NCBI GenBank assembly: GCA_903813345.2
Contig: CAIIXF020000001.1
Span: 28,261,915 to 28,325,914, forward strand
Length of the DNA stretch: 64,000 nt
From: Owenia fusiformis
Taxonomy: Eukaryota > Annelida > Polychaeta > Sabellida > Oweniidae
Reading direction: 5' to 3'
Shown here: one piece after another, positions 22,875-34,736 of the stretch
How positions within the stretch are numbered: the first letter of the stretch is position 1
How the letters are laid out: every line of letters begins with the position of its first letter
Notes under the pieces: generated by a model
Seen by the model: the letters and a program-made list of their open reading frames with translations, nothing else
The model's database searches: none
Told to the model about the DNA's origin: nothing
Translations under genes and position numbers: made by a program

Positions 22875-25800
22875 GCAGGCCATCTTTTGAATAAACATGT
22901 TAATGTGTTTCTTGTCATCCAAAATTGAATACCTAAAGATGCAGAAATGTCCATATATATTAGAATTAAAAATGAGTTATCCCCTAAATGAAGAATTATT
23001 GAAATGATGTCAAGGGAACTAAAGCGTTTTTTCAAGTCGCAAGATCTGGACACTTTTCTATGAAGTTGGTTTAACCTTTTCATTTTTGATTGTGCAACGT
23101 TTTTATTATCTTTTAGAATATATAAACAAATGTACTTTTATGGGATGAAATTACTAAGAAGACATGTTAAAATGGTTTAAAAGACAACAACCTTGAATAA
23201 TTCAGGAAAGGGGTAAAATATATTGGGAAAATGCAGGAAAGGAAATGATACAATTAATGGCATCTTATGAATGAAATAAAAATATTGTATGAAGTCTTTA
23301 TTCCCCCATTTTGTACTATTGTTGAGTAGGGTTCTTACACATGTTTTATGCATTCGTATATAACAAGGTTTTAAAGATAAATCGAACTCAGCTGTGAATT
23401 TTATGAAATATATTATGAATTATTTTAGTACATTACATTGTTATTATTATTATGACTAGTGTTATATGGTGATATAATTTAAAACGCTTTAATTAAATTA
23501 AATATGAAAATAAAAATGACAAGTACCACATAGTACTTTTTTCTCCTGAAAATTTTAAGGATTTATGATACCCATTGGTGAGAAATATGTGAAATATATG
23601 CATAGAGGACTCGATCAATACTTTCCTCAAGAAGGCTGTTAATTTTATTGTCTTTTCATAGAACGCTCCTTGTTTCCTGTTGAATTTCTGCACGGACTTG
23701 ATTGCCGAGCATTGCCTGTCGGTGGGTATTGATGTTCAAATCCCACCAAGCATTAAGATCACTTCACTATTGATTGGACGGAAAATTCTTTCCTCAACGA
23801 CGTCACAATCTTGAGGCCTCTAAGGATTTGACATTCCTCGGGGGGTATATTACACAGAACAATATCCTTTAAGTTCCTTTTTTGATGCATCGTGCTGCAG
23901 TTATCCCGTTCCCAGTAGAACGCAAAATTAAATTAAAGTGTATAAAAGGAAATTAATATGTTTTATTCTCTTGAAGCAAGCACGACTGAGAATACAACAA
24001 ATATGAAAGGATATATGATATTACGAAATAACACTTTTTAAACATATTCTATCATGATTCTGCATTATCTAATTTATGTTTTCCAATATTGTGTAAATGA
24101 ATTCCCAGCAGAGGTATCTTATATGTAGAAATGATGACATTAATTTGGAATTCTGAAACGGGGTCCCACAGAGGTAGAAAGATAAATGTGAATTAAGTTG
24201 TTGTTGCAGCCGATTCCCTGATGATGAGAGATGGCTTTTGATCAATCTTGTAGTGACTAATATTCCAAATTCCGTCATCTGAGATAAACCAGCTGAAATA
24301 TAAGTGTTGTTGACAGAACTATTTTAAATCTAGTTGCTAACCTGTTGTTTTTGACAATGTCTGGGTGCACTGAGTCATTATTCACTATTTGTATGCTTGG
24401 CTTATTTGAATGGGGGAGTTATTTCATAAATATATGTTCTACAATGCGGATACAAGTTTAGTAGTAAAAACCTGAAACTTCTTGACAATGACACCTTTAC
24501 CTTATAGAATGATATGTCTCATGCCAAGAAACACTTATAAATGCCAATCAAAATTATTTACACAGTAGCTTTTGATACACCATAATCATAGTTTATCTAG
24601 CAAATAGCATTATAAAAGATTTTATCAGATGACACGAAAATCATTTTACATTAGCTCTTTTCATCTGTATATAGCCTGAGAAACTAGGATGTGCTGTATA
24701 GTTAAGCTAAAGACAATACGAAAGCAAGTCACCTATATGAAATGGCCAGTGCTTTTTCATGCATTTAATCAACGATGTACAGAGGATATAGAAAGGAGTG
24801 AATCGAGCATGTTTATTATCCTCTTTGAATTGGGAGCTTTGGAGAAGAAAGTCAATTAGTTGTTTTTTGGAAACAACAGTAGATAGCCATTACCATAAAT
24901 CTTTTGAGATGATACTCGATCGCCTCTAGGCTTTCTTTATCTTGATGTTGATGATTACAGAGCTTAAAATAATTATTATGATTTAAATTAATTGATTTTT
25001 TCTTGTATTACCATTTTTGAAATTACCTTGGAGAATGAAATCAAAATTGCTATAAAATAATAATCATTTTTAGGAAAAGGTTTGATATGACATTATTATA
25101 TCAGACGTGCAGTTTGGATCTAGCTGCATCAATTGCACCCTTCATTTACCATTTTTTACACTTTTCTAAAGATTATATGAAAGAATGAGATTCTCATATA
25201 AATTCCACAAATTAACAACTTCCTTTTTTATTTGTTTATTTTTTTAACTAAACGATACCTTCTAATTTTTACGTCTTCACAGTGCTGCCATCTGTCTGAT
25301 CAATAACATGAGATCAGGTTTCGTAAGAAGCTGTGAGGTTTATAGTTTGATTGATATCCACCTCAAGTATTTCTCACCTCAAATAGATATCCGTGTGTTG
25401 ATTTATACACTGAGGCTTCCTTTAGTTTTACCTTCAACATTTTTCACTCTGAGCCTAGCTTATAGTCTGTAATAAACATCACTAAAATGAAAGATATCAC
25501 CCATTTTGAGAAAGAGCGTAATTACCTGTTAGATTTCAATTGACTTGATTTGAAAAATAAAATCCTTTATTTTGTCGCATGTTGATCATACAAACAATTA
25601 CCAGTATTCAAATATCATACAAATTCTATAAGATTAAATTAAAAATTATATTTTTATGAAGAACATATCGAAGCATTGTGTTAAAGCACCACATAAATTG
25701 TCTTCTATGGATATTAAAGGATATTGAATTACAAATTAAATTGAGACATGTAATGTGAATTTGATTGTGATGAAAGGATTCCACCTTTAAGAAGCGTGTT

Positions 25801-26373
25801 TTGGAGGTTAAAGGGACTTTAATTAGCTGAGCAAAATAGAAGAAAGCTTAATAATTGTCAGCACGTAGTAAAACTACCATAAAGGGGCCAAGTTCCCGAG
25901 ATATTTTGTCTGTCGATGTCCCTAGTGTGCAGTTTTGGATCTCAATGTTTAGTTACAGAATATTAATGTCGTGTGTTTCGCTTAGATGTCTCAATTAGCT
26001 AAAGATATTCTCTTTGTATTAGCTTTATGGTTTAGAATAAAAACTGAAAAGAAATAATTTCCCTGAATATTGCTTTAATATTGGCTTAATTTTATCGTTT
26101 GATGATGGACAGTTTGTATGCATGCAAAACGCTTGTGTCCTTATAATGTCCAGATAATTCATAAAACCTTGGTCCGCTATTGTGAATTATCATACAGCTC
26201 AATTTTCTTTGTTTTCGGCAATTCCAACATATATTCTTCTGTACAGCCAGGCTGTAATTTAACTGATCAAGTTTCAACTCATAGACTTTTACATTGAACA
26301 TAAATTCATGATTTATTGGAGATTCTTTGGTTAGAAAGATATATGATTGGAGTTCATTCAATATACTCATCTA
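22875..26373. other. No gene seen (except the SINE-like segment)
   Basis: AT-rich single-copy-looking sequence. No open frame has coding character, and I found no tandem repeats or clear element ends beyond the entry at 23700. Confidence 0.55.
23700..23840 (+). mobile_element. Possible tRNA-derived SINE
   Basis: TTGCCGAGCATTG at about 23701 resembles a pol III A box. GTTCAAATCCCACC at about 23743 is a good B box, about 40 bases downstream and paired with GGTGGG upstream. A conserved-looking GC-richer body follows to about 23830. Only one copy is in the window, so repeat status cannot be shown. Confidence 0.4.
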
Positions 26374-26740
26374 CAATAGACTAGATACAAGTAGAAACAA
26401 TCTTGATGTATGTCATTAAATATTCAAAATTCAGTCAATGTGATATCATATTTGAAATTTACAAGTAAATTTGAAAATGTGGTTTAAAAGATTGTTTATC
26501 AACTGTGAAATTTTAAGTTCTTTAAAAATGTGACTTCTAGGTTCAGGAGATGCCCCATAGACCCCATGTTATAAAATCACAAGAAGTGAAATATCTTTCC
26601 TTGTATTAGGTAATATTTTCTTTTAACTGAACATATTTAAATCATACAAGTATCAAATACATGAGGGTAATATGATCCACTGATACTGATGAATATTCAA
26701 GTTAAGGGAACTTTCTACTATATCTGTTATTGACTAAATA
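26374..26740 (+). mobile_element. ~400-bp dispersed element, copy 1
   Basis: It shares long blocks with 56915 and 57355: AGTAGAAACAATCTTGATGT, ATTCAAAATTCAGTCAATGT, TGTTTATCAACTGTGAAA, AATGTGACTTCTAGGTTC, CCCATAGACCCCATGTTATA and GGGAACTTTCTACTATA. There is no coding frame. Its right end stops before the GC-rich end kept by copy 3. Confidence 0.75.
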
Positions 26741-26849
26741 TATCATACTTTGAAATTTAAGCATATTTAGTGTTTGTGTATAAGAAGATTTAGATCAGAT
26801 TGTTTAGATTATCTATGAGTATCATGTATAAAGAATCATCATATTTCAG

Positions 26850-27118
26850 CAAATATTTTGATGCAGATGTTTTGATACAAATATGTTGGTACAAATATTT
26901 TTGAATAAGTATTTTGATGCAAGTATTTTGGTTCTAGTACTTTGTATAACTATTTTGTTGTAAGTATTTTGGTACAAGTATTTTGACACACATGTTTTTG
27001 TTCAAGTATTTGGTACAAGTATTCTAATGCAAGTATTGCAAATACAAATAATTTAATTCAAGTGTTTTTGTTCAAGTACTGTAAATAGTTCTAGTATTTT
27101 GGTGTGGGTATTTTGATA
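26850..27118 (+). repeat. Degenerate ~17-bp minisatellite ('AAGTATTTTGGTAC')
   Basis: About fifteen imperfect repeats of CAAGTATTTTGATGCAAGTA-like words with spacing of roughly 15-19 bases. Variation between units is high, so the array is old. Confidence 0.8.
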
Positions 27119-27966
27119 TGATCCCATGAAGATCCTTGCATATTTCCTCATTGAAATCATCCACCTAATGGTCTATCCAATATTTTTATTTCTGATGGAA
27201 GCTGGTTGAAATAACATCCAAAGTTTGCATTTAACTTGTCAAATGAGACCAGTTTATGTATTCTTTGAAGTAATAGTAATTGCTCATCAATGTAAAAGCC
27301 TTGTATGTATACACTACAGGCAGGTGAGATGTGAGTGAAAAAGCCCAACTGCTTCAAATGGAAATGAAACAAAAATATATTGAGTGAATTGATCAAAATG
27401 CAAGTTGAATCAGAGAATGTTGTTATCTCGGGTAAAATCGTTGAAACAATTGAAACATACAGGTGACGTTTTTGATCATTTCGACAATTTCACCTTGTCG
27501 TACAAAACCATCATTTGATTCAGGATGTCGTGAGGAATTAATACGTACATTGGGGTCAAAGATGAACCATGGACCTGAGTTCCAATGTTATTTCCTATAC
27601 AAGTTGAAAAGGTAAACTGACACAGACCAAACAAACTAGCTAGGAGCCTTGAACCAGGGCCTGTTTCGCACCAAGATCTTTGGGGGTTTGTTCTCTCAGG
27701 CATATTAATATCATTGATTGACAAATCTTTTGAAATGCATTAAATGATGCAAGTCCCCATGTAAAGTTTGAAAATATGTTTTTATCATTAGTTTACTATT
27801 TCTTTTTAAAAGTTATTTAAAAAAATATATTTTGAAAAAAAAGTTATCAGCTTTTCATTTCTCAAATATTCAATTCCCGCTATTTTTCAAAAAAGATTGA
27901 ATTTTTTAATCATCAAATATTCCTCCATACATTTAAAGAATATGATTTTTTAACACCAATGCAAAG

Positions 27967-28038
27967 ATTGAACAAAGAACACACTATTTCAATAATAATA
28001 CTATTGAACAAAGAACACACTATTTCAATAATAATACT
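27967..28038 (+). repeat. 36-bp tandem duplication
   Basis: Two identical 36-bp units starting ATTGAACAAAGAACACACTA lie back to back. Their identity indicates a recent slippage or duplication event. Confidence 0.9.
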
Positions 28039-28440
28039 AGATTTAATGTGCCTTTTCAATGTTTTAGCATATAACAAATATTTTGCAACCTAAGAGATGT
28101 CATTATGACTCCTTCAAAAACCACTTTTGAAATTAAAAAAAAAAGTTTCATATATCACACTTTGATAACATTGGGTAAAACTGCAATATAAGCCAAAGTG
28201 GTTTAAACTTTATATGGGGGCTTTAAACAATTGCATTGTTTGAAATGCAGAAAGTTGAAACTGTTGAAACCCATTTCTAAGCTTACCACAGCTACAAAAA
28301 TGCATCTCTTAGAGCCTATGTTTTCCAGTGGCCAAGTGCTGTCATGTATAGATAGAGGATGTTTTGAACCTATGACTTTATTCAAGGTTTTCGTCTCAGC
28401 TGTTATATCAGATAGAACTTAACATATCAAATACGCTTTA

Positions 28441-28611
28441 TATTTTAAAATACATGTGTAAGTGGGACACCTTTGCTTTGACATCTCAAAAGAGTGTTCT
28501 ACTTGGAAGGTGTTCTAATTATAGAGGTTCATTTTACTTAAAGTTAATGGATAACTGGATTGAAGTTTCTACTTGTGGTCATGGTGGAGTTCCACTTTAC
28601 AGGTTTTACTG
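28441..28611. mobile_element. CAGTAAAAC-type MITE, copy 3
   Basis: The right end, GTTCCACTTTACAGGTTTTA-CTG followed by TA, is clear. GTAAGTGGGACACCTTTG and GTTCTACTTGGAAGGTGTTC are internal. The left terminus is eroded, so the start is approximate. A lone left end, CAGTAAAACCTGCACAC, occurs at 28979. Confidence 0.55.
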
Positions 28612-30350
28612 TATATGTCTAGGATGACTGTATTGAAATATTATACCAAAATATCCAGGGTGGTCAGTGCTGAAAATATGATTTTTGAAAAGTAATACTA
28701 CTTTACTCCCTGAGGATATATCGTACTATTAGATTTATATTTTGAAATAACATTACTGAGATGATGTTCCTTTGAGTAAAATAGACAGATGAGGTTAACT
28801 GCAACTGGCTTGAAATTTCTGATTTCTGAAAAGTCTGATAAAAATGCAAATTACAGCAAGATTGCAAAATGAACTGTAATATGTTAGTATACAAATATAT
28901 GAAACATTCTTTAGTTTTCAAGGTGAACTCTGTCATAGAGTGGTTGACTTAACAACTAACCAACTGAATTTACATGTACAGTAAAACCTGCACACAAGGT
29001 TGAAAAAATGAATCCCTGTAGTTCGCCACTTATAAAGAATTTGCAGAAAACAGTACTCTATATTACAAATCATTTGTGCAAGAAAGTAGTTCTACGTCAT
29101 TAGGTCTATAGTTTTAAGCCTGAAATGCACAATATGGATGGCTTTGAACTTTAGTTTGAGATTAAATAAGTGATAGTTTATTTGTATCTTCATGATCATC
29201 ATCTCTGCTCCTCTGGGCCCCAGCTCTGTCAGACTCCCTAATCCTTCCATGCATACGTAATCATGTTCATTTATCACTCTCAGACGAGTTGCAGTTTCAT
29301 TTCTGATCCCCACGTCAAGATATACGTCTCTCTTACTGTATGCTGATGGACTTTTAATCCATATTGGAAATATGGTAAGCCTTCTTTTAGGCTAATTAGC
29401 ACATGGCTTATTTCATGGTTGGTGGAAGATGTTATCGCAGCTGGTGTTTTTTACGCATCTTTTCTTTTACAGCTTACATAAAGCTTTCTTTGCAGTAAGT
29501 CTGAGCCATACACTCAATATTTGTTTTTTAATTGAATTTATTATTTTCATTTAAAGTGTTTTCCCGATTTTTATTCTTTCCAACTAGGTGCAGAATTCTC
29601 ATTTGACTTAAAAGGGCAGTAAGACAACTTGAGAGTACACCCAGGGGTTCACTGTATATAAACCTTGACGGGGATCCTTGGCGCAATTGTGAGGTACCTT
29701 TTTAGCTCATTTGACATTTGGTATGGCAATGGTCCCAAATTTTAGGATCTGGTATGAGAATGCCATCCAAGTTAAGATTTTTGAGGTATGGCAGTGGTCA
29801 GATTTTTCTACTTTCTTGTATGAGAATGGTCCTGGAAAATATGTTACCTTACCCTTGAGGTATGGCATTGGTCTAGTAGTTACAAATATTCTATTTTGAG
29901 GTTGTTTAGGATCATTTTCTTCAAAGATCTGCCTTCTTCTCCAGCCCCTCTTCAGTTAGCTTATTCCCAAGGATATGAAATATTCTACTTTGAACCCATC
30001 ATAGGCCCCTGGGAGAGTACATAAGTTTTAAAAAAATTTGTAACATTACTTCAAGATAATCCTTTCATTTTAAGGATATCTGGCCAAAGAATAAGAATTC
30101 TTTTCTGACTTTAACTCAAAGTATCACATTTTTCATGATTCTCCAGCTGAATTTAAATGGGGAATAATGTAAATTTTGATTTCCCAGCTGGGTGTCACAT
30201 CTGGTGGTAACTTCAATAATACAACCATTTTTAACATTGAGGGATGATATATATTTATTCCATAGTAACATGTTTTCCCTGGGAAATAAACAAAGAAATA
30301 TATTTGAGCAATAGCTGAAATTTATTAGTGCTTGAAAAATATAGACTTTC

Positions 30351-30545
30351 CAGGCCTGTAGCCAGCTTTTGCCAAGGGGAGAGGGGTTGACTTTTCAGAA
30401 AAATTCCAGGGGGATCACTTTGACAAATTTGACCTAAAATCACATGAATAATTCTCAGAATCATGAAAACTGCATAATTTTGAAACAAATTTAGGCCAGA
30501 GGGGTTCGCCTGAACCCCTCTCCCTGGCTACAGAATACGGGCCTG
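30351..30545. mobile_element. 195-bp inverted-repeat element (CAGGCC(T/C)GTAGCCAG)
   Basis: The left end CAGGCCTGTAGCCAG and right end CTGGCTACAGAATACGGGCC-TG are inverted copies with a small insertion. GGGGAGAGGGGTT and AACCCCTCTCCC pair further in. The element is non-coding. I could not define the target duplication or superfamily. A fragment is at 15040. Confidence 0.7.
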
Positions 30546-30652
30546 CTTGCATTGTCCCCTTTTACAATTACTGTACTTCTAATTGAGCCATTCAATAAAT
30601 ACACTCCTTCACATCTTTATCATCCTTACTGTTTTTAGTCCAAGGGTAATTA

Positions 30653-31837
30653 TCCCAACTAACGAAGTTCGGTAGGGATATAGTGAAGCCCTCCGTCCGT
30701 CCATCCGTCAGTCCGTCAGTCCGTCCGTCCGTAAGATAACTCAAATATTAGTTGACGGATTTTCTTCATATTTGGTGGAAAGATGTATATTGATGAATAG
30801 TTTTACGCAAAAAAAATAATTTCAAGATGGCCGCCTCTTTACAAATGACGGGACTTTTTCGCAAAAATCATAAATTTTTCATTCTAAACCAAAGTAATTA
30901 ATATTATTGTTTGAAATTTTGGTAGTATATTCGCAACATCTATCTATTTCACATATATTCCGTGTTTTTCATCCTGACCCCAGGGGCCGTGTATTAGTGG
31001 TGCAACTCGAATGCCAGTACTCGCCACTCACTCGTTGAACCTGTCCAAGATAGTTACTCGAGTACGTTTTTTCAAACTCGAGTAGGCATTGAATTCCCAA
31101 ACAACGATCTCATACCCCGGGAATGATCATTTTTGGATGCAATGAACGAAACAAAGGATCGATTCCAGAAACAAAATGAAAATATTTAAAAACAAACAAA
31201 CAAACACAATTATAGCATGAATAACTACATTTATTCTCACTAAATTGATACAAACTATATATAACATCAATAACATATAGAAGAAACGAAGAAATTGTAT
31301 CTATTTGGTCTTCAAACAGTCGACTAGGTGAGTTTTTTATTTTTTTCAATTTTTCCCTCATTTTTGCGAGTGGTACTCGATTATAGTGGCATTTTCACAC
31401 TTTCTACTCGAGTAGCATTTTTCTTGCGAGTTGCACCACTACCGTGTATGGGGGGTCAGGAAAACAGAAATTTTCGCTAATTTTTAGATCTTTCTAAAGT
31501 ATAGCTTTATTATACTCAAATGAAAGGCAATTAAGAGTAGATTGCAAATATTGTATCTTTTTTCTGATTCGAGCCTCGTAAAATTCAAAATGGCCGTCTA
31601 ATGTACGATTTCGCTATAATTTTTCGATCCCTTCAAAGTATGGCTATATTATACTCAAATTGAAGGAATTTTGGAGTAGATCACAATTATGGTATTATTT
31701 TTCAGATTTGTACCTCAGAAAATTCAAAATGGCTGCTTTGCAGGAATTCGCATTCTAAAATCAAAATTTTTCAATTTTAACTAAAGTAATGAGTATAATT
31801 GATTGGAATTCGGTAATTGATATTTTGTTCGTTGGGA
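30653..31837 (-). mobile_element. TCCCACCGAAC (Helentron/pearl-like) element, copy 1, interrupted
   Basis: One end is TCCCAACTAACGAAGTTCGG followed by a CCGTCCGTC-rich run (30690-30735). The other end is GTTCGTTGGGA at 31827-31837, followed by a hairpin centred on CTCCGCGGAG (31845-31854). Blocks of 'TTCAAAATGGCCG/CT' inside correspond to the ~146-bp units of copy 2. Short subterminal inverted repeats, internal tandem repeats and a hairpin beside one end fit Helentron-associated non-autonomous elements. A 447-bp element at 30995 splits it. Confidence 0.65.
30995..31441. mobile_element. 447-bp non-autonomous hAT-type element with 8-bp target duplication
   Basis: Exact inverted ends TAGTGGTGCAACTCG and CGAGTTGCACCACTA are flanked on both sides by CCGTGTAT (30987-30994 and 31442-31449). 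The 8-bp duplication and YARNG-type terminus are hallmarks of hAT transposons. CTCGAGTA words near both ends look like subterminal transposase sites. No transposase frame is present. The perfect duplication marks it as younger than its host element. Confidence 0.9.
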
Positions 31838-32097
31838 TTTGCTACTCCGCGGAGTTGCCGTTATCTAGTTCACTTCTCTTTGGAAGAAGCGATGATGGTG
31901 ACGGTTGCATTTTTATTAGTATGACAGTAAATTACCATTCAGTAGAACCTATCTAAAGTGCCAGGAAAAAATAAAGAATGTTAGATTTTGGACCCAATCT
32001 TTTCAAAAATATGCTTATGAATGCCCTAAAATCCCAATTTTATTTATCTGAAGCATAATGTGATGTTTTTGATCAAATAAGGAATATTGAAGATTTA

Positions 32098-32178
32098 AGA
32101 AGTGGTGACATATTGTTAAAGTCTCTAACTTTTTTGTAGACAGTGTTCGGCAGTAGGCAGTCAGTGCCTGTAACAAAG
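32098..32178 (+). repeat. Dispersed repeat, copy 6
   Basis: It contains AGTGGTGACATATTGTTAAA, TCTCTAACTTTTTTGTAGAC, AGTGTTCGGCAG and GTGCCTGTAACAAAG. The right end is missing. Confidence 0.65.
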
Positions 32179-33016
32179 AATTTAAAGAATAAGCTTGACA
32201 CAGAATGTTGTAAACAGAAATGTTGTACTAATTGTTCACTCAACTCTTTTATACTCTAGTCTTTACTATACCTCTAAATGAGTACCTCGAAATATTAACA
32301 CATTATTTAGTCCTTGCTGTGCTCATTTAATTTGATTGCACGTGTTTTAGCACATATTTAAGTCCCACTGTTTTTTATTACCCAACTTACAATGATTCAT
32401 TATGTTAACAATAAAATATCATATTATATTATTTGGCAAAACAATATATCTAGTTTTATTACCTCATTGTAAACGAGCAGAGACAAGTTTGGTGTTTGTA
32501 GTTCAAGTATACAAAATGTCTTATAACTTATTCTTACAATAATCTTTTTTTGTACATATTATTGTTGATATTGTTTTTGTGACCACGGCCAGAAGAACGT
32601 ATCATAGTCAGTACATGGAGCTCAAAATGCTACTATGGACATAATTGAACTGTATTACAACAAGCAAAAACAATTTATCATTTGAAATGTACAATTTACA
32701 ATTGGTCAACTTTAGAATAATAGTCGTTAATAACACAACCGCGGCCATAAAAAGTTAATTCCCTCGTAATATGCGTAGAAAAAGAAATATGGATCTCATC
32801 ATCAATCAAAAATGAAATATTACGCAGTTTTATCTCCTAGTTTTAGACAGAATACTAAAGATGATATTAGTTTTTCATCCTGACACTTATTTCTTGTGCA
32901 TTCAAGCATGGTGATTTCGTACATAGACAAATGGCCATGGCATTTCAGGTTAAATCGTGATCAGAACATGTTTCTCTAATATCAAATGTGAGTATATTCT
33001 CACAATGTTGCTGGTT

Positions 33017-33290
33017 AGGTGCACTTTCTTGCTGGTTAACTGGTCATTGATTGGTAGGGTCTTGATGGTTTACTGGTCATTGTTTGGTAGGGTCTTACTG
33101 GTTTACTGGTCATTGTTTGGTAGGGTCTTGCTTGTTTACTGGTCATTGCTTGGTAGGGTCTTGGGGGTTTAAGGGTTATTGTTTGGTAGGGTCTTGCTGG
33201 TTTACTGGTCATTGATTGGTAGGGTCTTGGTGGTTTACGGGTCGATGTTTGGTAGGGTCTTGCTGGTTTACTGGTCATTGGTTGGCATGC
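33017..33290 (+). repeat. 33-bp minisatellite, about 8 copies
   Basis: The unit is TTTACTGGTCATTGTTTGGT-AGGGTCTTGCTGG. Because 33 is divisible by three, both strands stay open: 11-residue repeats of the YWSLFGRVLLV type on plus, and RPYQTMTSKPA on minus. No start context, splice sites or conserved flanks support translation. Confidence 0.92.
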
Positions 33291-34544
33291 TTTCTCATTA
33301 TAACTAGCTAATACATATATGTTCATAAGATGCATGACGATAACAATGCTAGTCTGTAATGTCTTTTTGACCTCAAATCCTTAGTTACGTGAGAGTACGT
33401 GCTTTTCCTCATTTCTCAAAGACTCAACGAGGCTGAAGAATTCAAGGGTGACATTTAACTTTTGAAACTGAACAAGTTTGCCAAATCGCTTTTGTCATAA
33501 AATTGCCCTGTAGTATTGATCTTAATCTCGAAGAAAGTTAATTTTATCTCTAGCAGTTAATATCAAGGGATAGTAATTTTCTTCGTGTTTGATTTGCACA
33601 AATTAAGTAAGCAAGACTGGCTGGTGTGGACATAAGTCAGTCGGCTATGAGAGCCTTGATTGTCAGATGTCACATATTTTATCACAAAATTCCATTAGAC
33701 ATTTTGGATGCATTGTGTAAGATATTTACGACTATTTAACCTCTTTTTCCAGCTTAACGTCCACTAAACAACAATTATTCAGCCCTTCTCTAAGTCCCAG
33801 ACGAAAATAATAGCTTAAATGAACAGTTTGTTTCTATGGTAATGCCATTAAAGACTACGGACAGTATCATAAAATATAAAATCAGTTAAGATGAAACCCA
33901 ACCCGTTCAAACATTTCCCGGATATGATCTTCTTTAATATCATCAATCCTCAAAACATAACCTTATATTATTTTTAAAAAAGAACATAATCTTTGCTTTA
34001 CTGATTTTTGTGTGAACTCACTATACAATATTTTCTAAAATAAAAACCTATGGCAAATTGAAATAGTTTTTGTATGGATTACTTTGGTTGATGTGCAGTG
34101 TGGCATGGTCTAATATCTTAATGCCTACACAAACTTAAACACCTGTAAGATGTGTTCTCATGTCTTTATCTCTTCCTATGATGTCATCCAGTGATAAATT
34201 GAATGTAAAGGTGAAAGCTATCTATTCATCTTATGTTACTATACTCTTGATAATGGCTAAAACACCTAAGACATAATACTGTGATTGAATGTAGCAATTC
34301 GTTCAGGTGATCTTGCCATTTCGAAAATGTTCGCTAGAATGGCATTTCAAAATTTTCATTTTGGCATTTCACATTGTTCTCTTTGGCATTTCAACATCTA
34401 AATGTTTGGCATTGAGCAATGTTCATCTTTGGCATACTTTACATCACATGAAGTCTCCTTTTGGAGAAAGCAATAACTTTATTATCTCCTGAAGGAGAAT
34501 ACATTTATCTTATTGTATCCTGGTCCAGAAAGGCCAGCCATTGG

Positions 34545-34736
34545 CATAGGCGTAGCGCCCGGTACGTTGGGTACGCACAGGCATACCAGATGGTTGCAAA
34601 TTCGCTCCAAATACAACCAAATTCCAAAATTTTCCAGGGGGAGAACCCCAGACCTCCCTAAACGCTCGTTTTTTGCTTCGCTCAACTCTTGTTCCAGTGG
34701 TGGCGTACTACTTAGAAAAATAACGCTACGCCCATG
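34545..34736. mobile_element. 192-bp MITE with CATRGGCGTAGCG ends
   Basis: The left end CATAGGCGTAGCG and right end CGCTACGCCCATG are 13-bp inverted repeats with one mismatch. ATTG lies near both flanks (34540-34543, 34737-34740), a possible target duplication. Overlapping open frames on both strands across it reflect its higher GC content, not genes. Confidence 0.7.

Larger units (their letters stand above)
27119..30350. other. No gene seen between listed repeats
   Basis: Contains the 36-bp duplication and the MITE at 28441. At 29640-29870 alternating 'GGTATGGCAATGGTC' words recur several times and resemble the stretch 14020-14170, again a weak repeat. No coding evidence. Confidence 0.5.
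31900..34544. other. No gene seen; repeats only
   Basis: Holds copy 6 of the dispersed family and the 33-bp minisatellite. At 34310-34440 the phrase TTTGGCATTTCA recurs several times with ~25-30 bp spacing, a short degenerate repeat. No coding evidence. Confidence 0.5.
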
